Shown in pieces: positions 42,055 through 51,210 of a stretch of 64,000 nt of DNA; the stretch's first letter is position 1; each line of letters starts with the position of its first letter. The notes beneath the pieces were generated by a model, which searched no databases, had not been told where the DNA came from, and was given only the letters and a program-made list of their open reading frames with translations. The DNA comes from Soonwooa sp032062245. GTDB lineage: Bacteria; Bacteroidota; Bacteroidia; Flavobacteriales; Weeksellaceae. A program made the translations under genes and the position numbers. The stretch spans positions 157,587 to 221,586 of the forward strand of contig NZ_DAMBQF010000002.1 in assembly GCF_032062245.1 (NCBI RefSeq), given 5' to 3'.

Positions 42055-43479
42055 TTAGGATACCAAATTCAAGCCTAAGCTTTTCGCTTCTTCGATAACA
42101 AAATTTCGCGCTTCTTTTTTATCATTACTAATAATACCTTCTAAAATCGCTTCTTTAACTTTTTCTTTCAGAATACCAATTTCGCGACCAGGTTTGAGGT
42201 CAAACATTTCCATAATTTCTTCTCCCGAAATTGGTGGTTGAAAGTTGCGGATATGATCTTTTTCTTCAACCTCTTTTATTTTTTCTGCGACATATTCAAA
42301 GTTCTTTTTAAAACGGGTTTGTTTTGCATAACTTTTAGTCGTAATGTCGGATTTGCAAAGAATAATTAAATCCTCTAAATCTTCGCCAGCATCAAACAAA
42401 AGTCGTCGTAGTGCAGAATCTGAAGCATTGTCCGTCACCAAAGCAATGGGACGAGCGTGCATTCTGACTAGTTTTTCAACGTATTTTAAATCCTGATTCA
42501 AAGGAAGTTTAAGACGTTTAAAAATATGTTTTACAATTTTGGAACCCAAAAATTCGTGTCCATGAAAAGTCCAGCCTGTTCCTTCAACAAATTTTTTCGT
42601 TGGCGCTTTTCCAATGTCATGCAACAATGCTGTCCAACGCAACCATAATTTGTCAGTGTTTTCAGAAATATTGTCAACCACTTCTAAAGTGTGGTAAAAG
42701 TTGTCTTTATGCGTTTGTCCATCAACATCTTCAATACCTTTTAATGCTGTTAATTCTGGTAAGATAATTTGAAGAAGTCCAGTTTCTTCCAATAATTTGA
42801 GTCCAACTGAAGGCTTTTCGGAAAGCATAATTTTGTTGAATTCCACCATAATACGTTCCATAGAAACGATGTGGATTCTTTCAACCTCAGTTTTTATAGC
42901 TTCTAAAGATTTTTCTTCGATATTAAATCCAAGTGTTGATGCAAAGCGAATCGCGCGCATCATACGAAGCGGATCATCCGAATAAGTCTGTAAAGGTTCT
43001 AGCGGCGTGCGAAGGATTTTTTGTTCTAAATCTTGAAGTCCATTAAAAGGATCGATCAACTCACCGAAATTATCTTTGTTAAGCGAAATTGCCATCGCAT
43101 TAATCGTGAAGTCGCGGCGTTTTTGGTCGTCTTCCAAAGTGCCGATTTCTACAAAGGGTTTGCGACTGTCTTCGCTGTAGCTTTCTTTTCGTGCACCAAC
43201 AAATTCGAGCTCAAGGTCGTTGTGACGGAACATTGCCGTGCCATAAGTTTTGAAAACGGCAACTTTTAGTTTAGGATTAATTTCTTTCGCAATGCTTTCT
43301 GCAAGCTCGATTCCCGAAGATTCTGTAACGAAATCGATGTCGGTTGGCGCCTTGCGTTTCATTAACAAATCTCGAACATAACCTCCAACTATATAGACAG
43401 ATTGACCGTTGCGATGGGCAACTTCCGAAATGATTTTGAATAGTTTTAAATTTTTGTTCTGAGTTAAATTAACATTCAT
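42055..43479 (-). CDS. CCA-adding tRNA nucleotidyltransferase with HD domain
   Basis: This 474-residue enzyme belongs to the class II tRNA nucleotidyltransferase/poly(A) polymerase family. The head domain shows VYIVGGYVRDLLMKRKAPTDIDFV (about residues 28-51), with the metal-binding Asp-x-Asp. RRDFTINAMAIS (about 141-152) and DPLRMMRAIRFAS follow. A C-terminal HD phosphohydrolase domain has HTLEVVDNI and LLHDIGKAPTKKF (about 287-299), then KYVEKLVRMHARPI. It builds or repairs the 3' CCA of tRNA. The ATG at 43479 gives the complete head domain; a TATCTTTGC box lies about 25 bases upstream. Confidence 0.93.
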   Translation of the reverse strand: MNVNLTQNKNLKLFKIISEVAHRNGQSVYIVGGYVRDLLMKRKAPTDIDFVTESSGIELAESIAKEINPKLKVAVFKTYGTAMFRHNDLELEFVGARKESYSEDSRKPFVEIGTLEDDQKRRDFTINAMAISLNKDNFGELIDPFNGLQDLEQKILRTPLEPLQTYSDDPLRMMRAIRFASTLGFNIEEKSLEAIKTEVERIHIVSMERIMVEFNKIMLSEKPSVGLKLLEETGLLQIILPELTALKGIEDVDGQTHKDNFYHTLEVVDNISENTDKLWLRWTALLHDIGKAPTKKFVEGTGWTFHGHEFLGSKIVKHIFKRLKLPLNQDLKYVEKLVRMHARPIALVTDNASDSALRRLLFDAGEDLEDLIILCKSDITTKSYAKQTRFKKNFEYVAEKIKEVEEKDHIRNFQPPISGEEIMEMFDLKPGREIGILKEKVKEAILEGIISNDKKEARNFVIEEAKSLGLNLVS

Positions 43480-43503
43480 AAGGCTTTCCGCAAATATTTG
43501 CTT

Positions 43504-43512
43504 GCAAAGATA
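43504..43512 (-). promoter_or_regulatory. -7 element of the CCA enzyme promoter
   Basis: On the minus strand TATCTTTGC lies 24 bases ahead of the ATG. The -33 TTG is not clear. Confidence 0.5.
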
Positions 43513-43754
43513 AGGCTTTCCTTAATTATGATTTGTCATTTTTATATAAGAAAAAGTCATGTTGTCAGATAATTTGTCTTAAAGTTGACAAATATGTCAA
43601 ATTGCTATAACTAATTAGTATGATGGTTGTTAACGATGGCAGATTTTCTTATTTGGTATAAATATGGTGAATATTTTATCGAACAAAAGCTAACTCATCA
43701 AAAATTTATTGGGTAGTAAAAAGTAGTAGTTTTTTTTCATAGTTTATTTTTTCT
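43513..43754. other. Intergenic region with a TTGACA/TGTCAA palindrome
   Basis: The space between two minus-strand genes holds a perfect palindrome, TTGACA-AATA-TGTCAA (43585-43600), within a cluster of TTGTC/GACAA words (43562-43600). It may be a regulator site. A 26-codon frame (43636-43716, starting MADFLIWYKYGEYF) is open on the plus strand but has no supporting evidence. Confidence 0.4.
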
Positions 43755-43786
43755 TCAGGCGACATCGTAGGTGTCGCCTGAAGTTT
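43755..43786. terminator. Terminator after the Sua5/YrdC gene
   Basis: CTTCAGGCGACA and TGTCGCCTGAAG form a perfect 12-bp stem with a 7-base loop. The minus strand is followed by an A/T-rich run of T, 15 bases after the Sua5/YrdC stop. Confidence 0.85.
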
Positions 43787-43800
43787 TTTAATTAAAAAAC

Positions 43801-44355
43801 TTACTCTCTCAAGACTTTAATTTGTCCGTTTTTCCAAACTTTAATAACAGAAGAACCAGAATATTTAGAGATTTTTTCGCGGTTTTCTTCCACTGCATAA
43901 TCTACAGCATCTATTATTTCTTGGGAAATATCTGAGAATTTAAGAGGACTTTTGTCACCACTAAGATTTGCTGAAGTTGAAACGATTGGTTTATTAAGTT
44001 TAGAAATTAATTTTTTACAAAAATCATCTTTAATCAATCGTATGCCGATAGATCCATCCTCAGCCAAAGCTTCTTTTGGAAGACCTTTTGCAGATTCGTA
44101 GACAATGGTAATTGGTTTTTCGGAAAGGTCGATAATTTCCCAAGCCATCTCCGGAACTTCCACAAAATCTTGTAGTCTCTTTTCGTTTTCGACCAAAATG
44201 ATCATGGATTTATTCGCGTCGCGATGTTTGATGTCGAATACTTTTTTTATCGCTTCAGGATTAGTTGCGTCACATCCAATGCCCCAAATTGTGTCAGTTG
44301 GATAAAGAATTGTGCCACCGTTTTGTAAAGATTCTATTGCTTTTTCTATGCTCAT
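43801..44355 (-). CDS. L-threonylcarbamoyladenylate synthase (Sua5/YrdC family)
   Basis: This 184-residue single-domain protein makes threonylcarbamoyl-AMP, the first step of t6A37 modification in ANN-decoding tRNAs. The fold is recognised from ILYPTDTIWGIGCDATNPEAI (about residues 16-36), KHRDANKSMIILV (about 43-55), IGIRLIKDDFCKKLI and PIVSTSANLSGDKSPL (about 124-139). Length fits the YrdC/TsaC type without the extra Sua5 C-terminal domain. The ATG at 44355 gives the complete domain. Confidence 0.9.
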   Translation of the reverse strand: MSIEKAIESLQNGGTILYPTDTIWGIGCDATNPEAIKKVFDIKHRDANKSMIILVENEKRLQDFVEVPEMAWEIIDLSEKPITIVYESAKGLPKEALAEDGSIGIRLIKDDFCKKLISKLNKPIVSTSANLSGDKSPLKFSDISQEIIDAVDYAVEENREKISKYSGSSVIKVWKNGQIKVLRE

Positions 44356-44637
44356 GATTCAAAATGAATTAATCTGGAATGTTACAAAAGCTTAAAATTA
44401 TAAACTATTGAATAATAGGCTTTTTAATAAAACTGTATTTTCCAAAATTGGTTTTCGATACTGCAAATTTAACTATAAATGAACGGAAGTTTATGTAAAA
44501 TTCAGATGTTAAAATTAATTTAACATAAAGTGTAATTTCTTAATATTTTTTTAAAATTTAATTAAATCTTTCAATACGAATTCTCATGCTATACTTCAGT
44601 TCCTTTGTCAGCGAAGAAAAAAAGTAAGTAAGTAAAA

Positions 44638-47082
44638 ATGAAAATCAACAAACTAAGCATCGGCGTATTATTCTTATTAGGAAGTACCACAATGCTATTA
44701 GCTCAACAAAAAAACGACACTGTTAAATCTACAAAAAATATCGAAGGTGTCATCATCCAAGGTAGCACCAAAAAAGGTAAAGAGTCTAACCTTATCAATT
44801 TACAAAGAAAATCTGTTGAAGTTATAGAACGAGTTGGTTCTGTACAATTAGAAAAACAAGGTGTTGGCGACGTGGCAACAGCAGTTACCAAAGCAACAGG
44901 AACGCAAAAGCAAGAAGGAAGCGGACAGATCTTTGTTCGTGGATTAGGAGATCGCTATAATGGTACAACTCTTAATGGTCTTGAAATTCCTTCGGATAAT
45001 CCAGAATTCAAGAATATAAATTTAGAGATTTTCAAGACTTCGATGATCGAGTATCTTTCTTTGGATAAAGTATATAATCCTAGATTTTCTGGTGATTTTG
45101 GTGGTGCTAATATTGATATCGTTTCTAAAACACATGTAGGAAAACCGTATTTCAAAGTTGGTTTAGGAAGTTCTATCAATCTTCAGACTTTTGATAAGGC
45201 TAATTTTAAGATGCAAGATGGTGGACCAGGTTTTTTCGGTTTTAATGAGGCAACTTATAGAACAGGAAGTCCTTACGATAAATATCCTTTCACAACGAAA
45301 TGGAATTTTAAAAACGCTCAGAATCCTTTTAATACCAGTATGGATTTTGAAGGTGGTGCAAGACTAGGGAAGTTTATGTTGTTTGGTTATGCAGGATTTG
45401 ATAATTCTTACGAGTACAGCATCGGAAAAGAAGGTTTCTACTTCGCAAATGGTGATGCTAACAAAGATTATAACGTTGAGAAGTCAGATTATAAAACGAA
45501 CACAACAGCGTTATTGAATGTTGACTATAAAATTAACGCGAATAATAAATTAAAATTTACGACTAACTACATACATTCATCTCAGCAAGAAGCAAAAATC
45601 TACAATGGTTATGCTTATGACGTTGATAGAAATGTAATTATTAACAGAGGTGATAATAAGTTAACCGACACTTGGATTAATCAGCTTTTCGGTAATCATA
45701 ACATCAATGGTAGTTGGACTTTAGATTGGGCTTTAGCATTTAACCTGATGAATAGCAAAAGACCAGATCGTATGCAGAATACTATTAATGCAGAGACTAA
45801 CGAATTCTTGGCAAGTAGTGCAATTAGTAATCACAGATATTTTGATGAGTTAAAAGATAAAACCTATCTAGGACATCTTTATTTAACTAAAAAGTTTAAC
45901 CAAAATTATAAATTGGTTGTCGGTTATGATGGGTCATACAAGGATAGACAGTTTAACCAAACAACTTTGGGGATGAACTTCACAACCTCAGTACCTGTTA
46001 ATTATCAAGATATTGATGCCTTCATTAATGCTTATAATAATAGTTTATTTATTTATAATATTCAAAAAAGTAATTATTCTATCAAAAGAAATATCCAGTC
46101 TGGTTTTGCAAACTTTGATATGAATTTGTCAGATAAATTTACTTTGCAAATCGGTGGAAGATTCGACTATATTGATTTTGATATGGCTTGGAAAGACATC
46201 TTAGATGACAGTACAAGAAAAAAACAATACAATAAGTTTTTGCCAGCACTTAATGCTAAATATAGCATAAATGATCGACAAAACTTGAGATTCTCAGCTT
46301 CTAAAACCTATACATTACCTCAACCAAAAGAGCTGATCCCGATTGCTTATTATGATGTAACTGCTAACGTATATGGTAATCCATATTTGTATCCTTCAGA
46401 TAATTATAATGCGGATCTTAAATGGGAGTTTTTCCCGAAAACTGGAGAGATAATCTCTTTGACAGCTTTTGGTAAGTACATCCAAAACCCAATCGGTAGA
46501 AGTACATATTCTTCTGCTTCTCCAAGTGATATGACATTTTTCAATATTGCAAATTGGGGTTATATCTATGGTGCTGAAGCAGAAATTAGAAAGGATATCT
46601 TTAGTTGGGACAAATCAAAAATTTATGCTTTTGTGAACGGAACATTTATGCAGTCGAAACAAGAGCTAAAAAATGAAACCGAACTAGCTAAAGAAAACAA
46701 CGGAAAAACTGCACAGTTCAGCAAATTAGAAAATGATGTGCAAGGTGTTGCAAAATTCTTAGCTAATGCTAATGTTGGATATAATTATAAGTGGGGTGGC
46801 GATAATACTCTTGATCTAGTTGTTTCTTACTCTCGTATAGGTAAAAATCTTTACTCTATCGGTACTAACAAAGTTGGTGACTTCTATGAGCTTGCAAAAG
46901 ATATCTTAGATGTTAATATCAATTTTTCGCTAAAACAAATAGGTATCGGGATTAGCGGCAAAAATCTACTAAATCCGCATTCTAAAATTGAACAGATTAA
47001 TGATGCCGGAACTTTCATCCATAAAGATTATACGAGAGGTCGTCAAGTTGGCCTTAGTTTAACATACAAATTTTCAAAATAA
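44638..47082 (+). CDS. TonB-dependent outer-membrane receptor
   Basis: This 814-residue receptor has a signal peptide (IGVLFLLGSTTMLLAQ) and a plug domain right after it (GDVATAVTKATGTQKQEGSGQIFVRGLGDRYNGTTLNGLEIPSDN, about residues 78-122), without the CarboxypepD_reg-like domain common in SusC proteins. A 22-strand barrel follows, ending YTRGRQVGLSLTYKFSK. It imports an unknown substrate across the outer membrane using TonB energy. The paired lipoprotein gene follows after 30 bases, so they form a two-gene locus. No SusD-like gene is present. Three AAGT copies lie just before the ATG. Confidence 0.88.
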   Translation: MKINKLSIGVLFLLGSTTMLLAQQKNDTVKSTKNIEGVIIQGSTKKGKESNLINLQRKSVEVIERVGSVQLEKQGVGDVATAVTKATGTQKQEGSGQIFVRGLGDRYNGTTLNGLEIPSDNPEFKNINLEIFKTSMIEYLSLDKVYNPRFSGDFGGANIDIVSKTHVGKPYFKVGLGSSINLQTFDKANFKMQDGGPGFFGFNEATYRTGSPYDKYPFTTKWNFKNAQNPFNTSMDFEGGARLGKFMLFGYAGFDNSYEYSIGKEGFYFANGDANKDYNVEKSDYKTNTTALLNVDYKINANNKLKFTTNYIHSSQQEAKIYNGYAYDVDRNVIINRGDNKLTDTWINQLFGNHNINGSWTLDWALAFNLMNSKRPDRMQNTINAETNEFLASSAISNHRYFDELKDKTYLGHLYLTKKFNQNYKLVVGYDGSYKDRQFNQTTLGMNFTTSVPVNYQDIDAFINAYNNSLFIYNIQKSNYSIKRNIQSGFANFDMNLSDKFTLQIGGRFDYIDFDMAWKDILDDSTRKKQYNKFLPALNAKYSINDRQNLRFSASKTYTLPQPKELIPIAYYDVTANVYGNPYLYPSDNYNADLKWEFFPKTGEIISLTAFGKYIQNPIGRSTYSSASPSDMTFFNIANWGYIYGAEAEIRKDIFSWDKSKIYAFVNGTFMQSKQELKNETELAKENNGKTAQFSKLENDVQGVAKFLANANVGYNYKWGGDNTLDLVVSYSRIGKNLYSIGTNKVGDFYELAKDILDVNINFSLKQIGIGISGKNLLNPHSKIEQINDAGTFIHKDYTRGRQVGLSLTYKFSK

Positions 47083-47112
47083 TTAAAAGTAAATATTTAA
47101 AATCTAAGTAAA

Positions 47113-48333
47113 ATGAAAAAAACATTTTTAAAAGCTATTCTTGGTTTATCATTAGTAGCGTCTACAACAGCAGTAGTGGTATCTTGTAATGATAAGAACA
47201 ATGATGATCCAGTAGTAATTGATAACTCTGGTATCGATGCAAATAACTTTAAAGGTGATATTACAAAAAATGTAACATTAGATCCAGCTAAAGTATATAC
47301 CATTACAGGTAAAGTTGCAGTTAAAGCGGGAGCTTCTCTTACAATCCCTGAAGGTACACAGATTAAAGTAGCTGAAGGTGCTAATTATCTAGTCGTAGAA
47401 AGAGGAGCTAAAATTTTCATCAATGGTTCTGCTGCTAAGCCAGTTGTATTCGAAGGTACAGCACATAAGCAAGGACATTGGGGAGGTATCGTAGTTTTAG
47501 GTAATGCACCATCTAACAGAAGTGCTGCTGGAACTTCAACTTCAGAATTAGGAGATTTAACATACGGAGGAACAGATAAAGCTGATAACTCAGGTGTTAT
47601 TAAGTATGTAGTTATTAAAGATTCAGGTTATAAATACAACCCAGAGAAAGAATTTAACGGTCTTTCATTATTTGGTGTTGGTAGCGGAACAACAGTTTCT
47701 TATGTATATGTAACTAATGGTGCTGATGATGGTGTAGAGATGTTTGGTGGTAACGTTAATGTTGATCACATTGTAGTAACAGGAGTTGGAGACGATTCTT
47801 TTGACTGGACAGAAAGCTGGAGTGGTACTGTAGATTATCTTTATGCTGCAAGAATGAAAGCATTTATGGGTGCAGTTGAGCCAGGTAACAGAGGTATCGA
47901 AGCAGATAGCCAAGATACAGATCCTAACACAACTAATGGTGCTAATGGTGGTGTATCTAACCCAACAGTTAAAAATGCTACTTTCATCGGAAATACTGCA
48001 GGTGCAGAATCTCAAGGTATGAAAATCAGAGCAGGATCTCAAGGTAGTTTTGATAATATCGTTATCGCAAACTTTCAAACAGGTTTAGATTTCGAAACGG
48101 ATAGAACTTATACTTGGTTCAATAGCGGTACAAAAATTAACAATGTACGTTTTGTAAATGTTGGTACAGAATGGAAAGCGAAAGCAACAACAGCTAACCC
48201 AAATCCAGATTTATCTAAAGCTTTCACAAAGAGTGCTGATGCTAGAGGTGCTGGTAACGGTACTGCATTGCCAGAGTGGGCAAAAGGATGGACTGGACTT
48301 AATAGTTTTGACGTAGCTGATGCTGGTAACTAA
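47113..48333 (+). CDS. Surface lipoprotein with a right-handed beta-helix, partner of the TonB receptor
   Basis: This 406-residue lipoprotein has a signal ending VVVSC (lipid Cys25). The mature protein has the composition of a parallel beta-helix: short strands and turns rich in Gly, Asn, Asp and Val (VKAGASLTIPEGTQIKVAEGA, then IKYVVIKDSGYKY and VSYVYVTNGADDGVEMFGGNVNVDHIVVTGVGDDSFDW, about 196-232). It ends with an Asn-rich loop region. Position and spacing suggest it captures the substrate or modifies it at the cell surface for the TonB receptor. Carbohydrate-active activity cannot be shown from sequence alone. Confidence 0.8.
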   Translation: MKKTFLKAILGLSLVASTTAVVVSCNDKNNDDPVVIDNSGIDANNFKGDITKNVTLDPAKVYTITGKVAVKAGASLTIPEGTQIKVAEGANYLVVERGAKIFINGSAAKPVVFEGTAHKQGHWGGIVVLGNAPSNRSAAGTSTSELGDLTYGGTDKADNSGVIKYVVIKDSGYKYNPEKEFNGLSLFGVGSGTTVSYVYVTNGADDGVEMFGGNVNVDHIVVTGVGDDSFDWTESWSGTVDYLYAARMKAFMGAVEPGNRGIEADSQDTDPNTTNGANGGVSNPTVKNATFIGNTAGAESQGMKIRAGSQGSFDNIVIANFQTGLDFETDRTYTWFNSGTKINNVRFVNVGTEWKAKATTANPNPDLSKAFTKSADARGAGNGTALPEWAKGWTGLNSFDVADAGN

Positions 48334-48392
48334 TCCAACGTATTTTAGAAATTAAACACAAAAGCTTTTTTTTCTTCATATTACTTTAAAAC

Positions 48393-48425
48393 AAATCCCG
48401 AATCATTTATTTGATTCGGGATTTT
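48393..48425 (+). terminator. Terminator after the beta-helix lipoprotein gene
   Basis: AAATCCCGAATCA and TGATTCGGGATTT form a 13-bp stem with a 6-7 base loop and a T-rich tail. Confidence 0.85.
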
Positions 48426-48468
48426 ATTTTTTTAATTAAACGATTAAACGATTAAAAGATTAATTTTG

Positions 48469-48499
48469 ACCATCAACCATCAACCATCAACCATCAACC
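48469..48499. repeat. Tandem heptamer repeat, about 4.4 copies of ACCATCA
   Basis: Four exact 7-bp units and a partial fifth sit 5 bases before the end of the minus-strand PLP gene (48505). A related 7-bp array lies on the other side of that gene. Confidence 0.9.
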
Positions 48500-48504
48500 A
48501 AAAC

Positions 48505-49647
48505 CTACTTCAGAGCTTGCTCAAGATCAGCGATAAGATCTTCGATATCTTCGATACCAGCACTTAATCTTACCAAATCATCTGTGATGCCAAGTTCTGC
48601 ACGTTTCTCCGCTGGGATAGAAGCATGTGTCATTAACGCAGGATGATTTGCAAGAGATTCTACACCACCAAGAGATTCAGCCAATGTGAAAACTTTTAGA
48701 TTTTCTAAAAACTTAATAGCATCTTCCTTTTTACCTGATTTAAAAGTGAAAGAAACCATACCTCCGAATTCTGCCATTTGTTTTTTAGCCAATTCGTATT
48801 GTGGATGATTTTTTGATCCTGGATAGAATACTTTATCAATCGCAGGATGATTTTCTAAAAACTCAGCGACTTTAACACCGTTTTCGCTGTGACGTTGCAT
48901 TCTAAGAGATAAAGTTTTGATCCCTCTTAATACCAAATAAGAGTCATGTGGACCCAAAATCCCGCCACTTGCAAATTGGATAAAGTGAAGCTGTTCGCCC
49001 AACTCAGGTGTTTTTGCAACCAAAGCACCAGCAACAACGTCAGAGTGTCCACCTAGATATTTAGTCGCAGAATGCATTACGATGTCAGCACCAAGATCAA
49101 TTGGTCTTTGGATGTAAGGTGTCGCAAATGTATTGTCAACAGCTACCAAAATATTTTTTCCTTTTACTAAATCAGTTACCGCTTTTATATCCACCAATTT
49201 CATCAAAGGATTGGTTGGTGTTTCTAACCAAATCAATTTTGTTTTGTCTGTGATTACATCTTTAATCGTATCAACTTCGTCAAAGTTTACAAAACTGAAT
49301 TTAATCTGATATTTGTCAAATAATCTTGTGAACATTCTGTAAGTTCCACCATAAAGGTCGTCAACTGCAATCACTTCGTCACCAGGACTTAGTAATTTTA
49401 GAACACAATCAATCGCAGCCAATCCTGATCCGAAAGTTAAACCTCTTGCACCATTTTCGATAGAAGCCAAAGCATCTTCCAAAGCTTGACGTGTTGGGTT
49501 TGCACCTCTAGAATATTCGTAGCCAGCTTTTAGTTGACCTGGACTTTTTTGCGCAAATGTTGATGTTAAAAATACGGGTACATTAACAGATCCTGTGTGT
49601 GGCTCGTGTTGTTGTCCACCGTGGATCACTTTTGTATTGAATTTCAT
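48505..49647 (-). CDS. PLP-dependent cystathionine synthase/lyase family enzyme
   Basis: This 380-residue enzyme belongs to the Cys/Met metabolism PLP family (MetB/MetC/CGL). The PLP-binding lysine is in MHSATKYLGGHSDVVAG (about residue 192). The substrate and PLP-phosphate segments LEDALASIENGARGLTFGSGLAAI, YGGTYRMFTRLF and LAESLGGVESLANHPALMTHA are visible. The last of these is frequent in cystathionine gamma-synthase/lyase enzymes. It may form cystathionine from an acylated homoserine or cleave cystathionine; the exact reaction is not decidable here. Flanking heptamer repeats lie in its 5' and 3' gaps. Confidence 0.9.
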   Translation of the reverse strand: MKFNTKVIHGGQQHEPHTGSVNVPVFLTSTFAQKSPGQLKAGYEYSRGANPTRQALEDALASIENGARGLTFGSGLAAIDCVLKLLSPGDEVIAVDDLYGGTYRMFTRLFDKYQIKFSFVNFDEVDTIKDVITDKTKLIWLETPTNPLMKLVDIKAVTDLVKGKNILVAVDNTFATPYIQRPIDLGADIVMHSATKYLGGHSDVVAGALVAKTPELGEQLHFIQFASGGILGPHDSYLVLRGIKTLSLRMQRHSENGVKVAEFLENHPAIDKVFYPGSKNHPQYELAKKQMAEFGGMVSFTFKSGKKEDAIKFLENLKVFTLAESLGGVESLANHPALMTHASIPAEKRAELGITDDLVRLSAGIEDIEDLIADLEQALK

Positions 49648-49725
49648 ATTTTTTTTATTTTTTATTATTTTAAAATCGATTATGAATTATGAATTAATTT
49701 TGCTAAAAACTAAAAATACAAATCT

Positions 49726-49752
49726 TTAATCCTTAATCCTTAATCCTTAATC
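49726..49752. repeat. Tandem heptamer repeat, about 3.9 copies of TTAATCC
   Basis: Three exact 7-bp units and a partial one lie between the PLP gene and gldC, ending 5 bases before the gldC stop (49757). Confidence 0.9.
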
Positions 49753-49756
49753 TAAA

Positions 49757-50080
49757 CTACTTAATTGCTGACTTCACTGCAAATTCTTCAGCGACTTCAC
49801 CTAGCCATTCTGCTACATCATCTTCGCCAGTTGCACGTTGATAAGTGTGACCTAACGACACCAAAATCTGGTGAAAAAACTGCTTCATGTGGTCTACTTG
49901 CATATCCTTCGTCCAAAGATCGATACGAAGTGCTTCCTTTGCGTTGTCATCCCAAACCGAAATCATCGTTGCTTTAGTTTCTTGCGCATTAATGCCCCCA
50001 TCTTCAGCATTCCAAGTCATTTTTTCGGGAACGTGGTTTTCGTCAAGTTCCACATTTATAGTTATTTGGGTCTTTCTCAT
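49757..50080 (-). CDS. gldC: Gliding motility protein GldC
   Basis: This 107-residue protein is recognised as GldC by its size and sequence (MRKTQITINVELDENHVPEKM, MTWNAEDGG, then WDDNAKEALRIDLWTKDMQVDHMKQFFHQIL). GldC is a cytoplasmic accessory of gliding motility in flavobacteria and is encoded with gldB. The gene starts 10 bases after gldB ends. In organisms of this type that do not glide, the pair may serve surface or type IX secretion functions. Confidence 0.92.
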   Translation of the reverse strand: MRKTQITINVELDENHVPEKMTWNAEDGGINAQETKATMISVWDDNAKEALRIDLWTKDMQVDHMKQFFHQILVSLGHTYQRATGEDDVAEWLGEVAEEFAVKSAIK

Positions 50081-50090
50081 TGTATGTAAT

Positions 50091-51086
50091 TTATTTAATT
50101 TCTTTTGGTTTGTAGCCAGATCCGTTAAAGATATCGGTGGCGTTTTTGTTTAAAAATTCAGGGATTTTGACATTTGGATTTTTCGCTAAATATTCTCTAC
50201 AGATTTGCCATCCCGTCCACACACCAACTTGTGGCGAACTATCTTTATCGATTTCTGTATAGAATTTAGAAAATGGTCCTGGTTGGATAAATCGTCCAGC
50301 CAATTCGGGATCAGATTTAAAGAGATAATCGTTTTCAACAAAGTAATTCCAAATGTTAAATTCGTTTGCAATGTTCCATTCTTCCTGTTCTTTGGTGTAA
50401 TTTATTTTTAAAAAATCAGGCGTTTCAGGTAAGAAAATATCTTGCAAAATCTGGATTTTCCCATTGTATACCAATTCATCAATAAATTTTGATTCCGTCG
50501 GTTTTCTCGGCACCATTTGTTCAGCAAAAGACATTGACACTTTTGGGACGATATTACTAGGATTCATTGATTTTTGAATATACTTATCGATACCGTTGTA
50601 AGCTTTGTTATCCATTCCCATAAAAGCCGAAACATCTATGAATAGATAGTTTTCTTCGGGTTTATAAAAAATAGGAGCCAGCATACTTTCGTAATAAACT
50701 GCGGTTGAATACAGGAAAACTTTTGGCGCTTTAAAGTTCGGGAAATACGTTTTAATATGCGAAAAAAGTGCAGCTAAATCTTTATTAAGTTTAGCCTTAT
50801 CAATTTTCGAAATGGCGTCTTTATAGATTTTTATTTCCTCAGGATCTTTTCTGCGTTCTACAAAAACATTGTCTGGAACCGTCCCTTGGAACCACGGAAA
50901 ATCTTTCTTAAAATCTTCCATACTCACATTCGGGTCGTATAACTTTTCCGAAATGTCCACCAAATCAATTTTCTGTATCGGGTTTTTAACTTCCTGTTCC
51001 CATTGCGGTTTTTCAGCATCTTTTTTACAAGAGTTAAGACCAAACAGACAAGCGATTATCGATAGACTTACTATAAGTTTTTTCAT
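50091..51086 (-). CDS. gldB: Gliding motility lipoprotein GldB
   Basis: This 331-residue lipoprotein has a signal ending GLNSC (lipid Cys20). The mature sequence includes DLVDISEKLYDPNVSMEDFKKDFPWFQG (about 42-69) and a late block VGVWTGWQICREYLAKNPNV, which are typical of GldB. It is anchored in the periplasm or outer membrane and is required for gliding in Flavobacterium johnsoniae. Together with GldC it forms a two-gene operon here. A likely minus-strand promoter lies upstream, inside the start of the neighbouring GNAT gene. Confidence 0.92.
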   Translation of the reverse strand: MKKLIVSLSIIACLFGLNSCKKDAEKPQWEQEVKNPIQKIDLVDISEKLYDPNVSMEDFKKDFPWFQGTVPDNVFVERRKDPEEIKIYKDAISKIDKAKLNKDLAALFSHIKTYFPNFKAPKVFLYSTAVYYESMLAPIFYKPEENYLFIDVSAFMGMDNKAYNGIDKYIQKSMNPSNIVPKVSMSFAEQMVPRKPTESKFIDELVYNGKIQILQDIFLPETPDFLKINYTKEQEEWNIANEFNIWNYFVENDYLFKSDPELAGRFIQPGPFSKFYTEIDKDSSPQVGVWTGWQICREYLAKNPNVKIPEFLNKNATDIFNGSGYKPKEIK

Positions 51087-51182
51087 TTTTTAGATACTTT
51101 TGTAAACTTTCTTTTAAAAATCAAATTTTCTCTAAAGTAGGCTAGAAAATAATCTTTAATTTTACTCAAGAATTTGAAACCA

Positions 51183-51210
51183 CAAAAATAAGAATTTTAA
51201 TGTTGCTCAA
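51183..51210 (-). promoter_or_regulatory. Promoter for gldBC
   Basis: On the minus strand TTG (complement of 51208-51210), a 17-base spacer and TATTTTTG (complement of 51183-51190) match the consensus. It overlaps the first codons of the divergent GNAT gene. Confidence 0.55.

Noticed and set aside
48361..48392. Second terminator after the beta-helix lipoprotein gene
   Set aside because: AAAGCTTTTTTTT has only a tiny dyad; the strong hairpin at 48393-48425 explains termination.
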